From Impatiens glandulifera (lineage: Eukaryota > Streptophyta > Magnoliopsida > Ericales > Balsaminaceae), in the NCBI RefSeq assembly GCF_907164915.1, contig NC_061862.1:79697718-79761717 (forward strand): a stretch of DNA of 64,000 bases. The letters run 5' to 3'. The notes below the pieces were generated by a model. That model saw nothing but the letters and a program-made list of their open reading frames with translations. It had not been told where the DNA came from and made no database searches. The translations under genes and the position numbers were made by a program. This document shows, in pieces, positions 10,640-22,140 of the stretch. How positions within the stretch are numbered: position 1 is the first letter of the stretch; each line of letters starts with the position of its first letter.

Positions 10640-12488
10640 AGGAATTTGAGTCATGGCTGCCAAAGTAGTCAGGGAATCCATGAAGCGATTTTAGATTTTT
10701 AGAGTGTGAATATATGATACATGATCAAACTTGTTCATGAGTTTGGTTAGGTGGGAGTGGTAGGGTTTTAAGTTTCCCCTTTCACTTGCCATGTGCCATT
10801 GACTTGGGATATAACCAAATTAGAGTCACAAATGACTTCTAACTTGGTTGTCTATTTTTCATATGCCAATTTGAGACCCTAAGAGGCATGCCTCGTATTC
10901 GGCATCATTATTGGTGACGGGATATTCGAGTTTTATGGATATTGGGTTGTACGTCCCTTTCAGGTCAACTAAAAAATCCCAATTATGTACCTTGCTTTCC
11001 GGAAGATCCGTCAAACATCAGTTTCCATGTGTCTGATGTTATACTCATAATTCCATCGTTAGGGAATTTGAGTTCGTCTTCTAACTCAACAATGATGGAT
11101 TAATTAGTGAGGAAGTCTACAACAACACTTCCTTTGATAGACTTCAGTACCGTATAAACTATGTCGTATTCGGATAACATCATCATCCATTTGGCTAACC
11201 TTGGTGACAGAAGAGTTCGTTGGAACAAGAAGTGGATCAGATCTAGTTTTGATACCAACTTGATGGGGTGAGTCTACATGTAGTGTCTCAACCTTTTGGT
11301 GACCCATGCTAATATCCAATAAATTTTCTCAACTGGAGTGTAATTAAGTTCACATCTAGTCATCCTTTTACTGATGTAGTACATAGCCGTTTCAAGTTTG
11401 TCCTCGTTTTCTTGAGTCAACAGGCTTCCCATGGTTATGTCTATTATAGTAAGGTATAAGATGAGAGAAATGCCATCTCTAAACGTCATGAGTATTGGAG
11501 AGAATTTTAAGTAATCCTTTATTCTGTCAAATTATTGTTGATAGTTTCCATCGCATACAAACTGTTAGTCTTTCTTCAGAATTTAAATAGTGGATTGTAT
11601 ATCATAGTAAGCTTGCCGATGAATCGGCTAATGTATTGGATTTTTCTCAAAAATCATTAGACCTCTCTTTCATTTTGAGGGACCAACATAACCGTGATTG
11701 CTTTTATCTTAGAGGGATCAACTTCGATTCCCCTCTATATGATTAAGAAGTCTAGTATTTTACTAGTTGTGACTCCAAAGGTGCATTTCTTCAGGTTGAG
11801 TTGTAGTTGATATTTCTTGATTTGTTGTGAATTTCTCGAGATTTTGAACATGTCATTCTCGATCCTTCGATTTGACAATTATTTCGTCAACATATACTTC
11901 CACTTCCTTGTGGATCACATCATTAAGGATCATAGTGGCTTCCCTTTGATATGTGGCTCTCGCATTCTTAAGACCAAAAGGCATGACACGATAACGAAAG
12001 GTTTCTACTTATATTATGAACGTAGTCTTTTCCTTATTTTGCGGGGTCATCAGGATTTGGTTGTATATTGAAAATACGTTCATGAATGAAAATAGTTCAT
12101 GACTGGTAGCATGGTCGACCAATATATCGATGTGTGGTAGCGGAAAGTTATCTTTAGGTGTGACCTTATTTTGATCCTAATAATATACGCACACACGTAT
12201 CTTCCCATATTTCTTCAGAACGGGAACTACGTTAGCTAACCAGGTAGGATATTCCACTACCTCAAGAAATCCAGTGTTGGGTTACTTACGGACTTCTTTT
12301 CGGATTTTAGTCACGACTTCCTCTTTCATCTGTCTGAGATTTTTCTTTATTTGCTTAGTGTTTGGATATAGAGGAATGTGATGTCATGTGATCTTTGGAT
12401 CAATGCATGTCATATCCTTATATGACCAGGCAAAGATGTTTTTCTTAGCTTTTAGTAGCTCAACTAACTCCAAACATTCTTGTGGGTT
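10640..12488 (-). pseudogene. Ty3/gypsy reverse transcriptase (3' part) and RNase H
   Basis: On the minus strand, directly beyond the solo LTR, the reading resumes with KNIFAWSYKDM. It continues through LFSFMNVFSIYNQI, VMPFGLKNARATYQR and VYVDEIIVKS (12090-11860), then LETAMYYISKRMTRCELNY and RLRHYML (about 11290-11480). A last domain near 10870-11030 (WKLMFDGSS, VTNNDAEYEACL) looks like the additional RNase H typical of the Tat lineage. Many stops and shifts are present. The catalytic YVDD box reads YVDE. Nothing like integrase is seen before about 10,600, so the 3' end is lost at the junction with the accessory ORF array. Confidence 0.85.
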
Positions 12489-14193
12489 TGTTGGGTTAAA
12501 TTAAACAAAGTAAAGAGAAAATTAATTAAGAAAGAAATAATTAATTATCGTAAAAGAATATACACAACATGATTTTGATGATATGGTTTGAATAAAACTA
12601 AGTTGGGTTATTTGTCGTTGTGTAGGTACAGATCTAAATAAGACTGTCCTTTCGTACATCATCTAACTCCCTTAGACATGGTCTAAAGGGAAGCACAGTT
12701 AGACACGGTCTAACTCCTTTAAACGCGGTCTAAAGGGAAGCGCAGTTAGACGCGGTCTAACTCCTTTAAACACGGTCTAAAGGGAAACGTTGTTAGACGC
12801 GGTCTAAAGGGAAGCACAGTTAGACGCGGTCTAAAGAGAAGCATAGTTAGACGCGGTCTAACTCCTTTAAATGTGGTCTAAAGGGAAGCGAAGTTAGACG
12901 CGGTCTAACTCTTTTAGACGCAGTCTAAAGGGAAGGGAAGTTAAACACGGTTTAACTCCTTTAGACGCGGTCTAAAGGGAATCACAGTTAGACACAGCCT
13001 AACTCCTTTAGAAGCGGTCTAACTCCTTTAGACGCGGTTTAAAGGGAAGAGCGGTTAGACGCTGTCTAACTCCTTTACTCGTGGTCTAAAGGGAAGCACA
13101 GTTAGACGCGGTCTAAAGGGAAGCGCAGTTAGATACAGTCTAAAGGGAAGCGCAGTTAGACGTTGTCTAAAGGGAAGCACAGTTAGACGCGGTATAACTC
13201 CTTTAGACGTGGTCTAAAGGGAAGCGCAGTTAGACACGGTCTAACTCCTTTAGACGCGGTCTAAATGGAAGCGTAGTTAGACGCGTTATAACCTTCTTAG
13301 ACGTCTGAAGGGGCATCTAACTATGCATCCAACTATTTTGTAGTTATCTCCTTCAATAGCTTAACAACTCATCTTTAACAACGAATGAACAACTGCCACG
13401 TACGCCAATATTAGAATTACCCACGATGTACAACATGATCTTAGAGATCTTAGATGATATTCGGCACACTACATGTTTTGTATGGCCATGATTCCAATGC
13501 TTAGTCTGATTTATCTTTGTACTATTGGCGGTCGCCCAACAAAGGGAGGGCACGTGTCCAAAATGGAGATTCAACCGTTGGCCCACTTCAACTATAAATA
13601 GATTCCCAAGGACAACGGACGAATAACTTACTTAACTTGACTACAACAATAACAATCGGTTACTAAGAGTGTACAAGACTATTGAGAACTTCATCACTCA
13701 ATTCACGAGCTTACTTACGATTCTGCTATCAAGTGATATTCTCCAAAGTGTTGTGTTTACATATTTCTAGAGAATATTTTGTAATCCACTCACTGTTCTT
13801 TCTGTGTGAAATCTCAGTGTTGTAAGTTGAACAGAGGTTGTTCTATTCAACAAAGAGTTATCTAGAACTGGGTTTGTGTAGTGTGATTCTATATCGATCA
13901 AAGTATTCTAGTGAATATCCTTTTAGTTGAAGAAGAAGGGGTGACGTAGGAGGGTTTACTCCGAACATCCACAAATAAACCATGTGTCTCTTACTTTCTT
14001 CCATTTACATTTATATGTCTGAAGCTTTAAATCCAACAAACGGTTTCCTCACTTGAACTTGTTCAAGAGTTTGTGAAGATTTCCGAAGAATAAAAACAAA
14101 TTTTAACTTCTAAGTGAGTTAAAATCGAACTGAAGTCATAAGTTGTTTACAATAGTCAGACCCATGTCTTTGTTGTCAACTTCGATCCTAACA
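12489..14193 (+). repeat. Solo LTR (1,705 bp) inserted in the gypsy pol gene
   Basis: The unit begins TGTTGGG and ends CCTAACA, a TG...CA inverted end pair. It is flanked by GGGTT (12484-12488) and GGGCT (14194-14198), a 5-bp target duplication with one mismatch. There is no primer site or internal region, so it is a solo LTR left by recombination. The last 550 bases match the plan of the LTR at 1-1626, including GTGAATATCC and GGGGTGACGTAG (13913-13955). The gypsy frame reads straight across when the insertion and one target copy are ignored, so this came later than the gypsy element. Confidence 0.85.
12655..13315 (+). repeat. Palindromic minisatellite inside the solo LTR
   Basis: Roughly 30 degenerate units alternate in the pattern TTAGACGCGGTCTAA followed by CTCCTTTAGAC or AGGGAAGCACAG. 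Each core is an imperfect palindrome: TTAGAC and GTCTAA flank a CG-containing centre. Unit length varies between about 20 and 45 bases, so the array is a mosaic rather than a clean tandem repeat. Confidence 0.9.
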
Positions 14194-15500
14194 GGGCTTA
14201 AACTTTGTCCGATCAATACGATCTGAGGATCGTCGGACATGTTTAATTTGATTTTGATTGTCTTTTTCTCTAAGGAGACAATCTCGTCATCGGTGTCTAG
14301 GAGTGTTTGTTTTCGAAGTTTAAATTAGAGTAAAAGGAAAGATCATTTATACTCTTACATTCGAAGTCAACTTCAAATGATATATCGAGGAGTTTATTAC
14401 ATGTAAGAAAATATTATCTAACAAGATCATTGTTCTCCGATTTCTTACAATGTATATATTTGACATCTCTCTACACATGAGAGGAGAAAGAGTTATATTT
14501 TCGTCGATCAAAGTATCGATGGATGAAAGGGAATTGATTCCTTGGTGACTAGAAGATCTGGCTTCCTAAGCTAGATGAGCTATCTTGGGAATCCGAGCCA
14601 AGTTTTCTAGGGTGTCACGCCAATAGTCTGTGTTTTCCTAATCATACAAATAGAAGGATTATAATTATGTTGATATTCTGAAAAGATTTTGAGACCTAGA
14701 AATCGTCTCTATAAATCTAGGTTGGTAAAGGATTTGGGGAAGTCGAAGCATAGGGTTATTTGTCCTTCGTAAGTGAACTGTCCATTTAACATTGGTAGAA
14801 TTTCCATGAGTTGTTTGGATATCCTTTTTCTTGAGGACTTCTTTAAATCTTGTGAGGACATATCCCAGACCATGGTGGTCCATGTTGTAATAGGGTTGCG
14901 GGAATGATGACATGTCATTGGTGTGTGGGCCCAAGCCCATACTAAAGAAATATCTCATTTTGTGCATCATTCTAATAGAAGGGAGACTAAACGTACTAAA
15001 GTCAGAGTGTGTGGATGAGTCCTTACCTTCTGGGAAGATAAGACATATCTCGAACCCACTTAGTTCAACCTTAGGAGTGTCAATATGGGTAGACCTAATG
15101 AATGTTGCAATGTCGGCTTTGTCGTTGTTGTAATAACCTGGTTGTTGGCTATAAACCTGAGTTTTGGGTGTAACGTAAAGGTTAAAGCCTTGGCTTGGTG
15201 CATCCATGGTCATCCTAAGATCAGGTTATAGGTAGGTTGCATGTTGATGACACAAAATTCAACTTGAAAGGGTATGTCGACTACTCGGACGGTGCACTTG
15301 AGGCAACCCATTATCGTGAGATATGATATTGTCGAAGCCTTTAACACACAGGTCAAATGTTATGATATTGTCTTGGAATACGCCTATCTTCTTAAGAGTC
15401 TGCCAAGTACATATGTTGAGAGCAAATCCATTGTCTATTAAGACCATCGGAACAGTCTTTCCCTCCATTTACATATAAATGTAGAGGACTTTATCATGGT
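14194..15500 (-). pseudogene. Ty3/gypsy protease and protease-RT linker
   Basis: On the minus strand the aspartic protease begins near 15468 with VLIDNGFALNIC, the plant gypsy form of the D-S/T-G active site; the usual Ser after DNG is Phe. After a frameshift near 15320 the flap and C-terminal part read YNLILGWPWMHQA (near 15220), typical of this lineage. The linker to RT is recognisable near 14190-14260 (SDDPQIVLIGQSLSP), immediately before the solo LTR insertion. Stops and shifts make it non-functional. Confidence 0.8.
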
Positions 15501-16254
15501 CTACTTCGAATGATGGAAGATCCTTGTCTTCAAAACTGATCATGTTATGTTGAGAATTGGAAAAAATGATTCATACTAATTCCTCTAGTGTTGGTAGGGA
15601 CATTAGTCTTTCTTAACTCATTGAGGATTGTTTTCTTGTGCTCGATAAAATACATCAGGATTTCCCAAATGGAAATATTAGCATTCATCATTTTTAGTTG
15701 ACTCGAGAGGTTGTCTACTAGGTTAGGAGCTCTAGGCTCGTCTTTCTTTCTTTTCTATATTGGTGGTTGGGAAGTGGATGGCACATTGGCAGGTGTGATT
15801 TTCATAAAACTAGGTCGAAAATCTGTTCCACCACGTGTTGTTGCGATGTCTATCAGGGCATAGATGTGGGTAGTCATTTTTTACTTTCACCATTCAAAAG
15901 CTTTATCGGAATGGGTTTTGAACTTCTTTTTGGGTCAGGGATCAATCATGTTGATTTATGGTTCAGTGTCATAGATCAAGTCTAGTAACATATTAGTGTC
16001 AAAAGATGCTTCGTCGGTTGTGAGCATATTGAATTGGTGATTCGGTAGCATATTATTGGATATCTTTGGCTTGGCAATCACTTTCTGATCGATCAAGTCA
16101 TGAAACAGTGTTTAAGGGCGCTACAATTGTCAGTAAAGTGACCCTTTGCTTGATGGTAGTCGTACCAAGCGTTCTCATACTTTCCCAAGAATGGTCTGTT
16201 TGTGCTTAGGGTGAGGGGTTTGATAAGATTCTTCTCTTGGAGAATCTTCATCAC

Positions 16255-17060
16255 CTAACTCAAAGGCATCCCTAATTCGTCATAAACTCTAGGAGGTCTA
16301 GGTGCCTTTGGAGGTGTATATTTTGTAGGGATGGTTGTACCTACCTTAGCCTGTGGATACTTGTTTAGGATCGTCTTTTGAGGAGGACGTTCCTGACATG
16401 CAGTGGTTACCTGATGTACTTTTGTCTTTTCCTTTTTTAGGAAATGACTTGGAGGTGGGATAGCTTTGACCGTTTTTCCCTCTCTCGCTCTTCTTTCTCG
16501 ATGGTGCATCGAGATTATTGCCAGTTTTCAGCAATTTCTTCATATTTTGGAAGTTTTTGACGGAGAATTCAACAGAATATTGTCCATTAACTCTTTTCAA
16601 GATCGTATCGATATGCCATTGTTCGCTTAGGAGGGAATTGATTTCCTCAACGGCAACTTTCCATCTTTCGATAAACACAGAGAATTTTTTGTTTTCTCCT
16701 TGTTTGATATTCTTCAACCTCTTTTTTGGTTGTTTCGGGTTAATGTGCATAGAAAAGAATTCTATTAAAGTTGTATCTAATTCCTTAGTGCTCTATAGAT
16801 ATATTATCTTTTGTTGGTGATACTAGTGTAGAGTAGTGTCATAGAGGTACTTGGGGAATAAGTGGAGAAGTGTCGGTTCTCCAAGTCGCAATAGGGTCAT
16901 TGAAGAAGTGTATATTTTGAAAAAGATAACGAATCACTTTTTCTAATGTACTTGAATATGGTTGGAAGCTTAACGCCTAATGGAATAACTGCTCGTTCGA
17001 CAGTTTTCATAGCATCTTTATAGTCATAGTGTTCTTCAATGTGTTTTCCTTTAGCCATTT
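16255..17060 (-). pseudogene. Ty3/gypsy gag core
   Basis: The minus strand from about 17060 reads KHIEEHYDYKDAMKTVERA and then, after interruptions, a gag core near 16750-16540 (QGENKKFSVFIERWKVAVEEI). A basic and Pro/Lys-rich tail follows to 16255. This is the expected place for gag between the N-terminal DUF7745-like domain and protease. No CCHC knuckle is evident. Long plus-strand open frames over 16518-17606 are antisense to this and are not taken as genes. Confidence 0.65.
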
Positions 17061-17789
17061 TATTTAGTTAGGCTTGCATCTTTGCCTACATGGCTTGAAC
17101 TTGAGTCATTTGACGTTCATATTCTATTAGAGGTGGTTGATCAGCCATTAGAATTTGTCTTTCTTGTGATCCCAATAGGTTGTGTACATCCTCATGTGTC
17201 ACATATTATGCCTGTGTGGTTAGGTCGTATCCTCTTCGGAGTCTTCGTAGAGAGAGACTTCCTCTTGAGTTTGAGGAGTAGTATGATGGGGGTTAATGAG
17301 AGTGAACATAACCGAGATAGTTTGGGTAGGAAATCAAGAGGACGAAGGTGTTTTTTGGGATGTGGACGGGATTTGCTGATTAGCTTAAAAGTTTGTGATT
17401 TATGCGAGTTGTTCTGTCACATATTACAAAGTTGTCTTTATTTCCCTGAATTTGGTTGTAAAGACTATTTCAGGTACTGGGAGTTCTTCGGTCATCTAGT
17501 GGCGTATAAAACGTTCGGTTTTGGGGTCTCTCTTTCTAGGGACCATGTCGATTGTCTTAGTCACGAACTGTTGCAAAAAGAAAAAGGTGGGGGTTTGCAG
17601 TTGTAACAAAGTACAATGCAATGCATATGCACATAAGATGAATCCTAGGGAATGAATATCTCCTTTTGTGAATCAAAAGAAAATATATAGTTGTTATACA
17701 AAACATAGTTGTTAAGTTTATTATAGATAGATCTCTTTTGTTGATATTATGGAGAGAGTCTAAAAGGGAAAAAGTGTTGACAGATGTCA

Positions 17790-18850
17790 CATACTTTAGG
17801 TCCAACTGTAGACTATTCCCACACTAGAAACTTCATCCTCTTTATTTTTCTTCACATGTTTGTATTCTTGAATTATGACAGTCGAGTAATTTTTTCGCTT
17901 TTCTAGGATACTCATCTGGAAGGCGTTGTGCCATTTCTCGAGATATTCCTCACAGGCCTTGTGGTCGATTGGTCTGTCTATACGGAAAGCAGTCTCTATG
18001 AAGCTATGCCCGAATTGTTTGAAAAGGTTGTGGGTGTAGTAGAAGGTAACCCATTCCAAGCCCAGAAGTATGATCATGGATTTGTCATCCATCATGAATG
18101 TCATTTTCTTGATGGGATACCATGAGAGTATTTCTCTGACTTTGTCGTCATTCTCTACAAGAGGTTCAGGCGAATCTTTCTTCGTCCTTCAATATTGAAG
18201 AGAATGGGATATGATGTCTTTAGGACATACTGGCGGAAAATGTTTAAGTTTGTCGAGCAGCCAGATGTAGAGAATCAAAGGTGAACCTCTCTTGCTCATA
18301 GTGGAAGTTAGGAATGAATTATTCAAACCTATCAGTGTTTCAACCACAATGTTACTTGAGGGGTTTTTGTTTCCCCTACATATATGGTATGCTATCTCCA
18401 GGATTCTTGAGAAGAGTTTACCATTTGCTGGTGTTAGGAAGAAGTGAGATAGTAAGATCATTGCCATCATCATAGATGATATGATGATATTAAAGTCAGA
18501 GAGATTTCTCCATTTCTTACTTCCATCTTGGTCTATTTTTGGAAGTCGATATATGTCTTTGCGAGGATAATATCGGATGTTGTCTTGGCGTATCCTTACT
18601 CCACTTGCAAGAGCTTCCTTAGGGACATTAATTCTACAAATGGTTTTAGATTCATAAAATTCTTATTGTCCATCATTATGATAGCTCGAAATTCTTCTAT
18701 GGTCGGGCACATTTGCCTTTCTCCCATAAAGTAGGCCCGTTTTACGGGGTTCCACTTTCTTTGCATATGCATCATGAATGTGTGATTTATTTCGAATTTT
18801 CTCCCACCTCCACAATGTCTACTTCCTATCGGACGACTCATCGCCAAAGG
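17790..18850 (-). pseudogene. DUF7745-like domain of the gypsy element
   Basis: The minus strand from 18847 reads RKWNPVKRAYFMGERQMCPTIEEFRAI with interruptions afterwards. Further blocks follow at 18473-18189 (LILYIWLLDKLKHFPP) and at 18104-17796 (MIILLGLEWVTFYY). The pattern (a W-x-P-x-x-R-x-F-x-x-G-E-x-x-x-x-P-T-I-E-E-x block, then an LxxWLLDKL block) is that of the plant DUF7745 region found N-terminal to gag in Tat-type gypsy elements. Its function is unknown. Frameshifts and stops break it. Confidence 0.6.
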
Positions 18851-18899
18851 GTGGGGTCGATCCCTTACATTTTAGTTTTTTCTCTCGTAACATCACTCG

Positions 18900-19415
18900 T
18901 TTTATAATAAGTTGTCATTCCTCATTGACAATCTTTTCACGTAAGTGTAAAAGTATCGAATTTGGTCATGTACTTCTTTGCAAGTATGGTTAGGGTGATG
19001 TACCATTTACATGTATAAGCATTTAATAAGGTAAAACCTATGCATCCCTTAGGTGTTGCACCATTTAGGATATGCCTATTAAGTTGACAACGTGATACCA
19101 ATGTTTCAAAAGTCAAGTTTATGTTTTCAAGTTAAACATTGAAGCCTTGGAAAACCCCTTTGGTTCCGTGGAAGTTTGAGGTTCGATCATTTCAACCTCA
19201 ATTTGCGTGTTAGAAATCTTTTTTAAAATAAAACATTATTTTAAAATATTTCAAACAATTCTTGACAGCTTTTGAAATTAATTAAAAATAATTAATTTAG
19301 GGTTCAAATTTTAATAATTTGGGGATTTATAGTAATTAAATTACAATTTGATTTTTTTTAATCCGTTGTTTAAATTAATTAAAACTAATTAATTTAAAAA
19401 TTATTTATTTGAAAA
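18900..19415 (-). other. Gypsy leader between primer site and gag
   Basis: This stretch lies between the primer site and the first gag-side domain of the minus-strand element. It is AT-rich (repeated AATTAATT) and I see no gene in it. Confidence 0.5.
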
Positions 19416-19426
19416 CAGAGTTGCCA
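19416..19426 (-). other. Primer binding site of the gypsy element
   Basis: On the minus strand the sequence is TGGCAACTCTG. Its complement ends in CCA, as a tRNA 3' end would. TGGCGACTCTG-type sites are common in Tat/Ogre gypsy elements. A similar TGGCGACTCT lies on the plus strand at 62646-62655. Confidence 0.6.
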
Positions 19427-20130
19427 ATTAATTTTTTAAATTAATAAACTGGCATACGTGTACTAACGTATTTTTAGTCAGAGTTTCTTTTAGTTCGTAG
19501 TTTGGTGATACTCGGGAAAGGGCTTTCGTGCTTCAACCTTTGTACCTGTTTAAAACAATCTCTACTTTATAAATTTGGATTTTGAAAATTGGTTGTATAA
19601 CGTTTTATATTAACCGAATATTATTATGGTCCTAAACATGCATAGGTTTTAGCGTTATTTAAAAAATTGTAACAATAATTATTTACATGCTGATACATGT
19701 TACTGATGATGACTAAGGAGAAAAATACCTGAAGAACATTAGTTTAAAAATAAATCCTAAACAAGCCATTGTCAAAATAATTTTGTGAAAATATCCCAAA
19801 AATATTTTGAAACATTTCTAATTTTTCATGATTTTTAGAAAATGGTTTGATGTTCCAAAATTACAAAAATAATTTTGGAATTTGAATATGGGAACCAAAC
19901 AGGCCTCTAGGACCAATTTTATTAGGTCCTAGGTTCATTTTATCGGTCTGGGCTAAGAGCCTTCGATCCTAGGTTAGAGACCCCTCAGTCCAAATTTGGG
20001 ATCCTCGGTCGGGGTGCTAAGGCTTCTCGGTCCTTGGCTAGAACTCTTGGTTGGATGCCATAATTCTCGATCGGACGCCTCGGTCTTAGGTTGAAGTCAT
20101 CGGTCTTGGGTTCGGGAGTTCTCAGTTGGG
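19427..20130 (-). repeat. Gypsy LTR, 3' part, with CTCGGTC array
   Basis: This part of the LTR is adjacent to the primer site. From about 19920 to 20130 the motif CTCGGTC/TCGGTCTTGG repeats every 15-30 bases. The segment 19620-19920 is recognisably similar to the reverse complement of 63690-64000 (shared runs such as TGTCAAAATA, AAATATCCCAAAA and TTACAAAAATAATTTTG), so the window contains parts of two members of one family in opposite orientation. Confidence 0.7.
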
Positions 20131-20503
20131 TGCAATATTAGGATTTGGATCCCCAAATCTGACCTTCTTGAAATGATCTGTAAATACGCAAAGAAAAGAA
20201 GAACACAAGAAGTCACAGATTTATAGTGGTTCACTCAAATGAGCTACGTCCACTTCAGCCGCCACCAGATTTCACTATAAAGAAGAAGAGAGAATACCGA
20301 GTTTTTTGCCTCACACTTAATCTCTCTAGAATTATGTTCTCACAATGTAAATCCTTAATCATAACATATTTATAGGGTAACATTCAGGTAATAAAACTTA
20401 AACAACTATTGGTTAGGCCCAAGCTCAAACCCAAATACAAACTCAATAAACTTTAAATAAGTATTGTAGAGTTTATTATAAGTTTAGACTCGATAACTCA
20501 ACA
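20131..20503 (-). repeat. 3' LTR of a second Ty1/copia element
   Basis: The segment starts TGCAATATTAGG and ends ACTCAACA on the plus strand (TG...CA). It is followed by ATCTCCCACTTGGAGAC, the reverse complement of a purine-rich tract ending in GGGAGAT, as expected for the polypurine tract of a minus-strand copia. The flanking gypsy LTR resumes directly at 20130. Confidence 0.75.
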
Positions 20504-20559
20504 ATCTCCCACTTGGAGACTAACTTCATCATCTCTCGATCGGTAGCGGCTTCCATCTG

Positions 20560-21550
20560 GTGTCTTAACGAAAAAGACCAACTGAAGTTGCACACAACTT
20601 TAGTTTCTCGTTTTTTACAGCTTTCGTCAGCATATCAGTTGGATTCTCACTCCTGAAAATCTTCTCACGAGCTAACACTCCATCTTCTAAAGATGATTGG
20701 ATGAAATAATAATGAACTTGTATATGATTCGTTCTGCCATGATAAACTAGATTCTTTTCCAAATGAATGACACTTTGAATGTCAAATCGCCAAACACTTC
20801 CCTCGTAATCTTTACCCAATTCTCGCAAAAAAGATTGCAATCACATCATCTCCTTAGCAGCCTCTGTCACGACAACATACTCTGCCTCAACTAGAAAGAG
20901 AAACAATCTTCTGTAATTTTGAAACTCAACTGATTGCAGTACCTCCTAGAGTATAAATGTACAATGTTGTGCTCTTCTTACTATCAATATCACCACCATT
21001 GTTAGCATCAGTATATCCTTCCAAACCTATATTAGATTTTCAAAAACACAAAGCAAGACTCATACTTTTTTTAAGTATCGTAGTATTCACTTTACTGCTT
21101 CCCAATGTTGTCTACCCGGGTTGCTCAAGAATATGCTAACAACTCGCACTGCATGTGTTATGTCTGGTCTTGTGCAAACCATGGCATACATAATACAACC
21201 CATGGCAGAGTCATACAGAACGGTGGCAATGTAATTTTTTTCCTTCCTCTATTGAAGGCAATTAATCTTTAGATAGTCTGAAGTGACTAGATAAGGGAGT
21301 AGTAACTAGTTTTGCATCATACAAGTTGAATCTGCTAAGAACTTTTTTCACATATTCTTCTTGTGAAATCTTGATAACTACTTTATCCCTGAAAATTCTC
21401 ATCCCAATGATTTGTTTTGCAGTACCCAAATCCTTCATTACAAACTTTTCAGACAACTCTTTCTTTAGCTTGTTAATCTCATACAAGTTTGCTCTAGTAA
21501 TCAACATATCAAATTGAAAATTGATATATAAAAATTTATATTTCAAACTG
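20560..21550 (-). pseudogene. copia RT (3' end) and RNase H fragment
   Basis: On the minus strand 21546-21262 reads ITRANLYEINKLKKELSEKF, VMKDLGTAKQIIGM and EEYVKKVLSRFNLYDAK, the region after the RT active site. The YVDD box itself is replaced by FQFD. The RNase H C-terminus at 20840-20565 contains VIHLEKNLVYHGRTNHI and NPTDMLTKAV. Everything upstream of RT motif C is missing beyond about 21550, where gypsy LTR sequence resumes. This is a 5'-truncated element nested in the gypsy LTR. Confidence 0.85.
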
Positions 21551-21559
21551 GAAGTATGA

Positions 21560-22140
21560 ATTAAAGGATGATTAGAATCTTACCAAGTATTGGAGAACAC
21601 TCCTTACACCTTAAGAAAACTTTGGGGATGCTCGGATTCAAGCTTTAAGGTCTTACACAAAATTTCAAAAAATCCAGCAAGCTTGAGCTTTAATGGAGGA
21701 TTTTTTGAAAATTTAGATTGGAAGCTGGAGACTTGATCTCTTGGCTTGAAGGAGGTTATTTATAGCCTACCAAAGTCGGTTGAGTGCTTCGAGTGGACTA
21801 AATCAGCCAAAATATATTTATGGTATATTGGTTGTTCTTCATCCAACTTTCTAGAATAAGCATGATTCATGCTTATAGATGTAGGGAAATGATCATCGCG
21901 GTAGGGTGATTATTTCACCTTTCGAATCAGCCGAAATGGTGGACAAACGGTAGAGTATCATCTTTAAAAAATCAAAGATGGTTTCCGTTCTTATCTTTCC
22001 AGCGTTCATGATGAAGAAGACGATTGCAAACGAAATAGTGTCGGTTTGGGCGCTATTAGAAAATGCGGAGCGTTCCGTCCGCGTTGGAGGAGACGGCATT
22101 GGAGCGTTCGTTTGATGATCCACTACTTCGCAAGCTCATG
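21560..22140 (-). repeat. Gypsy LTR, promoter half (U3/R)
   Basis: On the minus strand this reads like an LTR promoter: GGCTATAAATAACC at about 21767-21754, preceded by a stretch with several CG-containing motifs (21990-22130) and followed by a CT- and A-rich leader. It and 19427-20130 are the two halves of one LTR split by the copia fragment. A short minus-strand open frame (22123-21893) lies in it; I see no reason to call it a gene. Confidence 0.5.
21757..21764 (-). promoter_or_regulatory. TATA box of the gypsy LTR
   Basis: TATAAATA on the minus strand within GGCTATAAATAACC; the downstream sequence leads toward the primer site. Confidence 0.5.

Noticed and set aside
16518..17606. Long plus-strand open frames of 100 and 174 codons
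   Set aside because: They lie antisense to recognisable gypsy gag on the minus strand and show no domain of their own.
21893..22123. 76-codon minus-strand frame
   Set aside because: It lies in the promoter half of the gypsy LTR and resembles no known protein.
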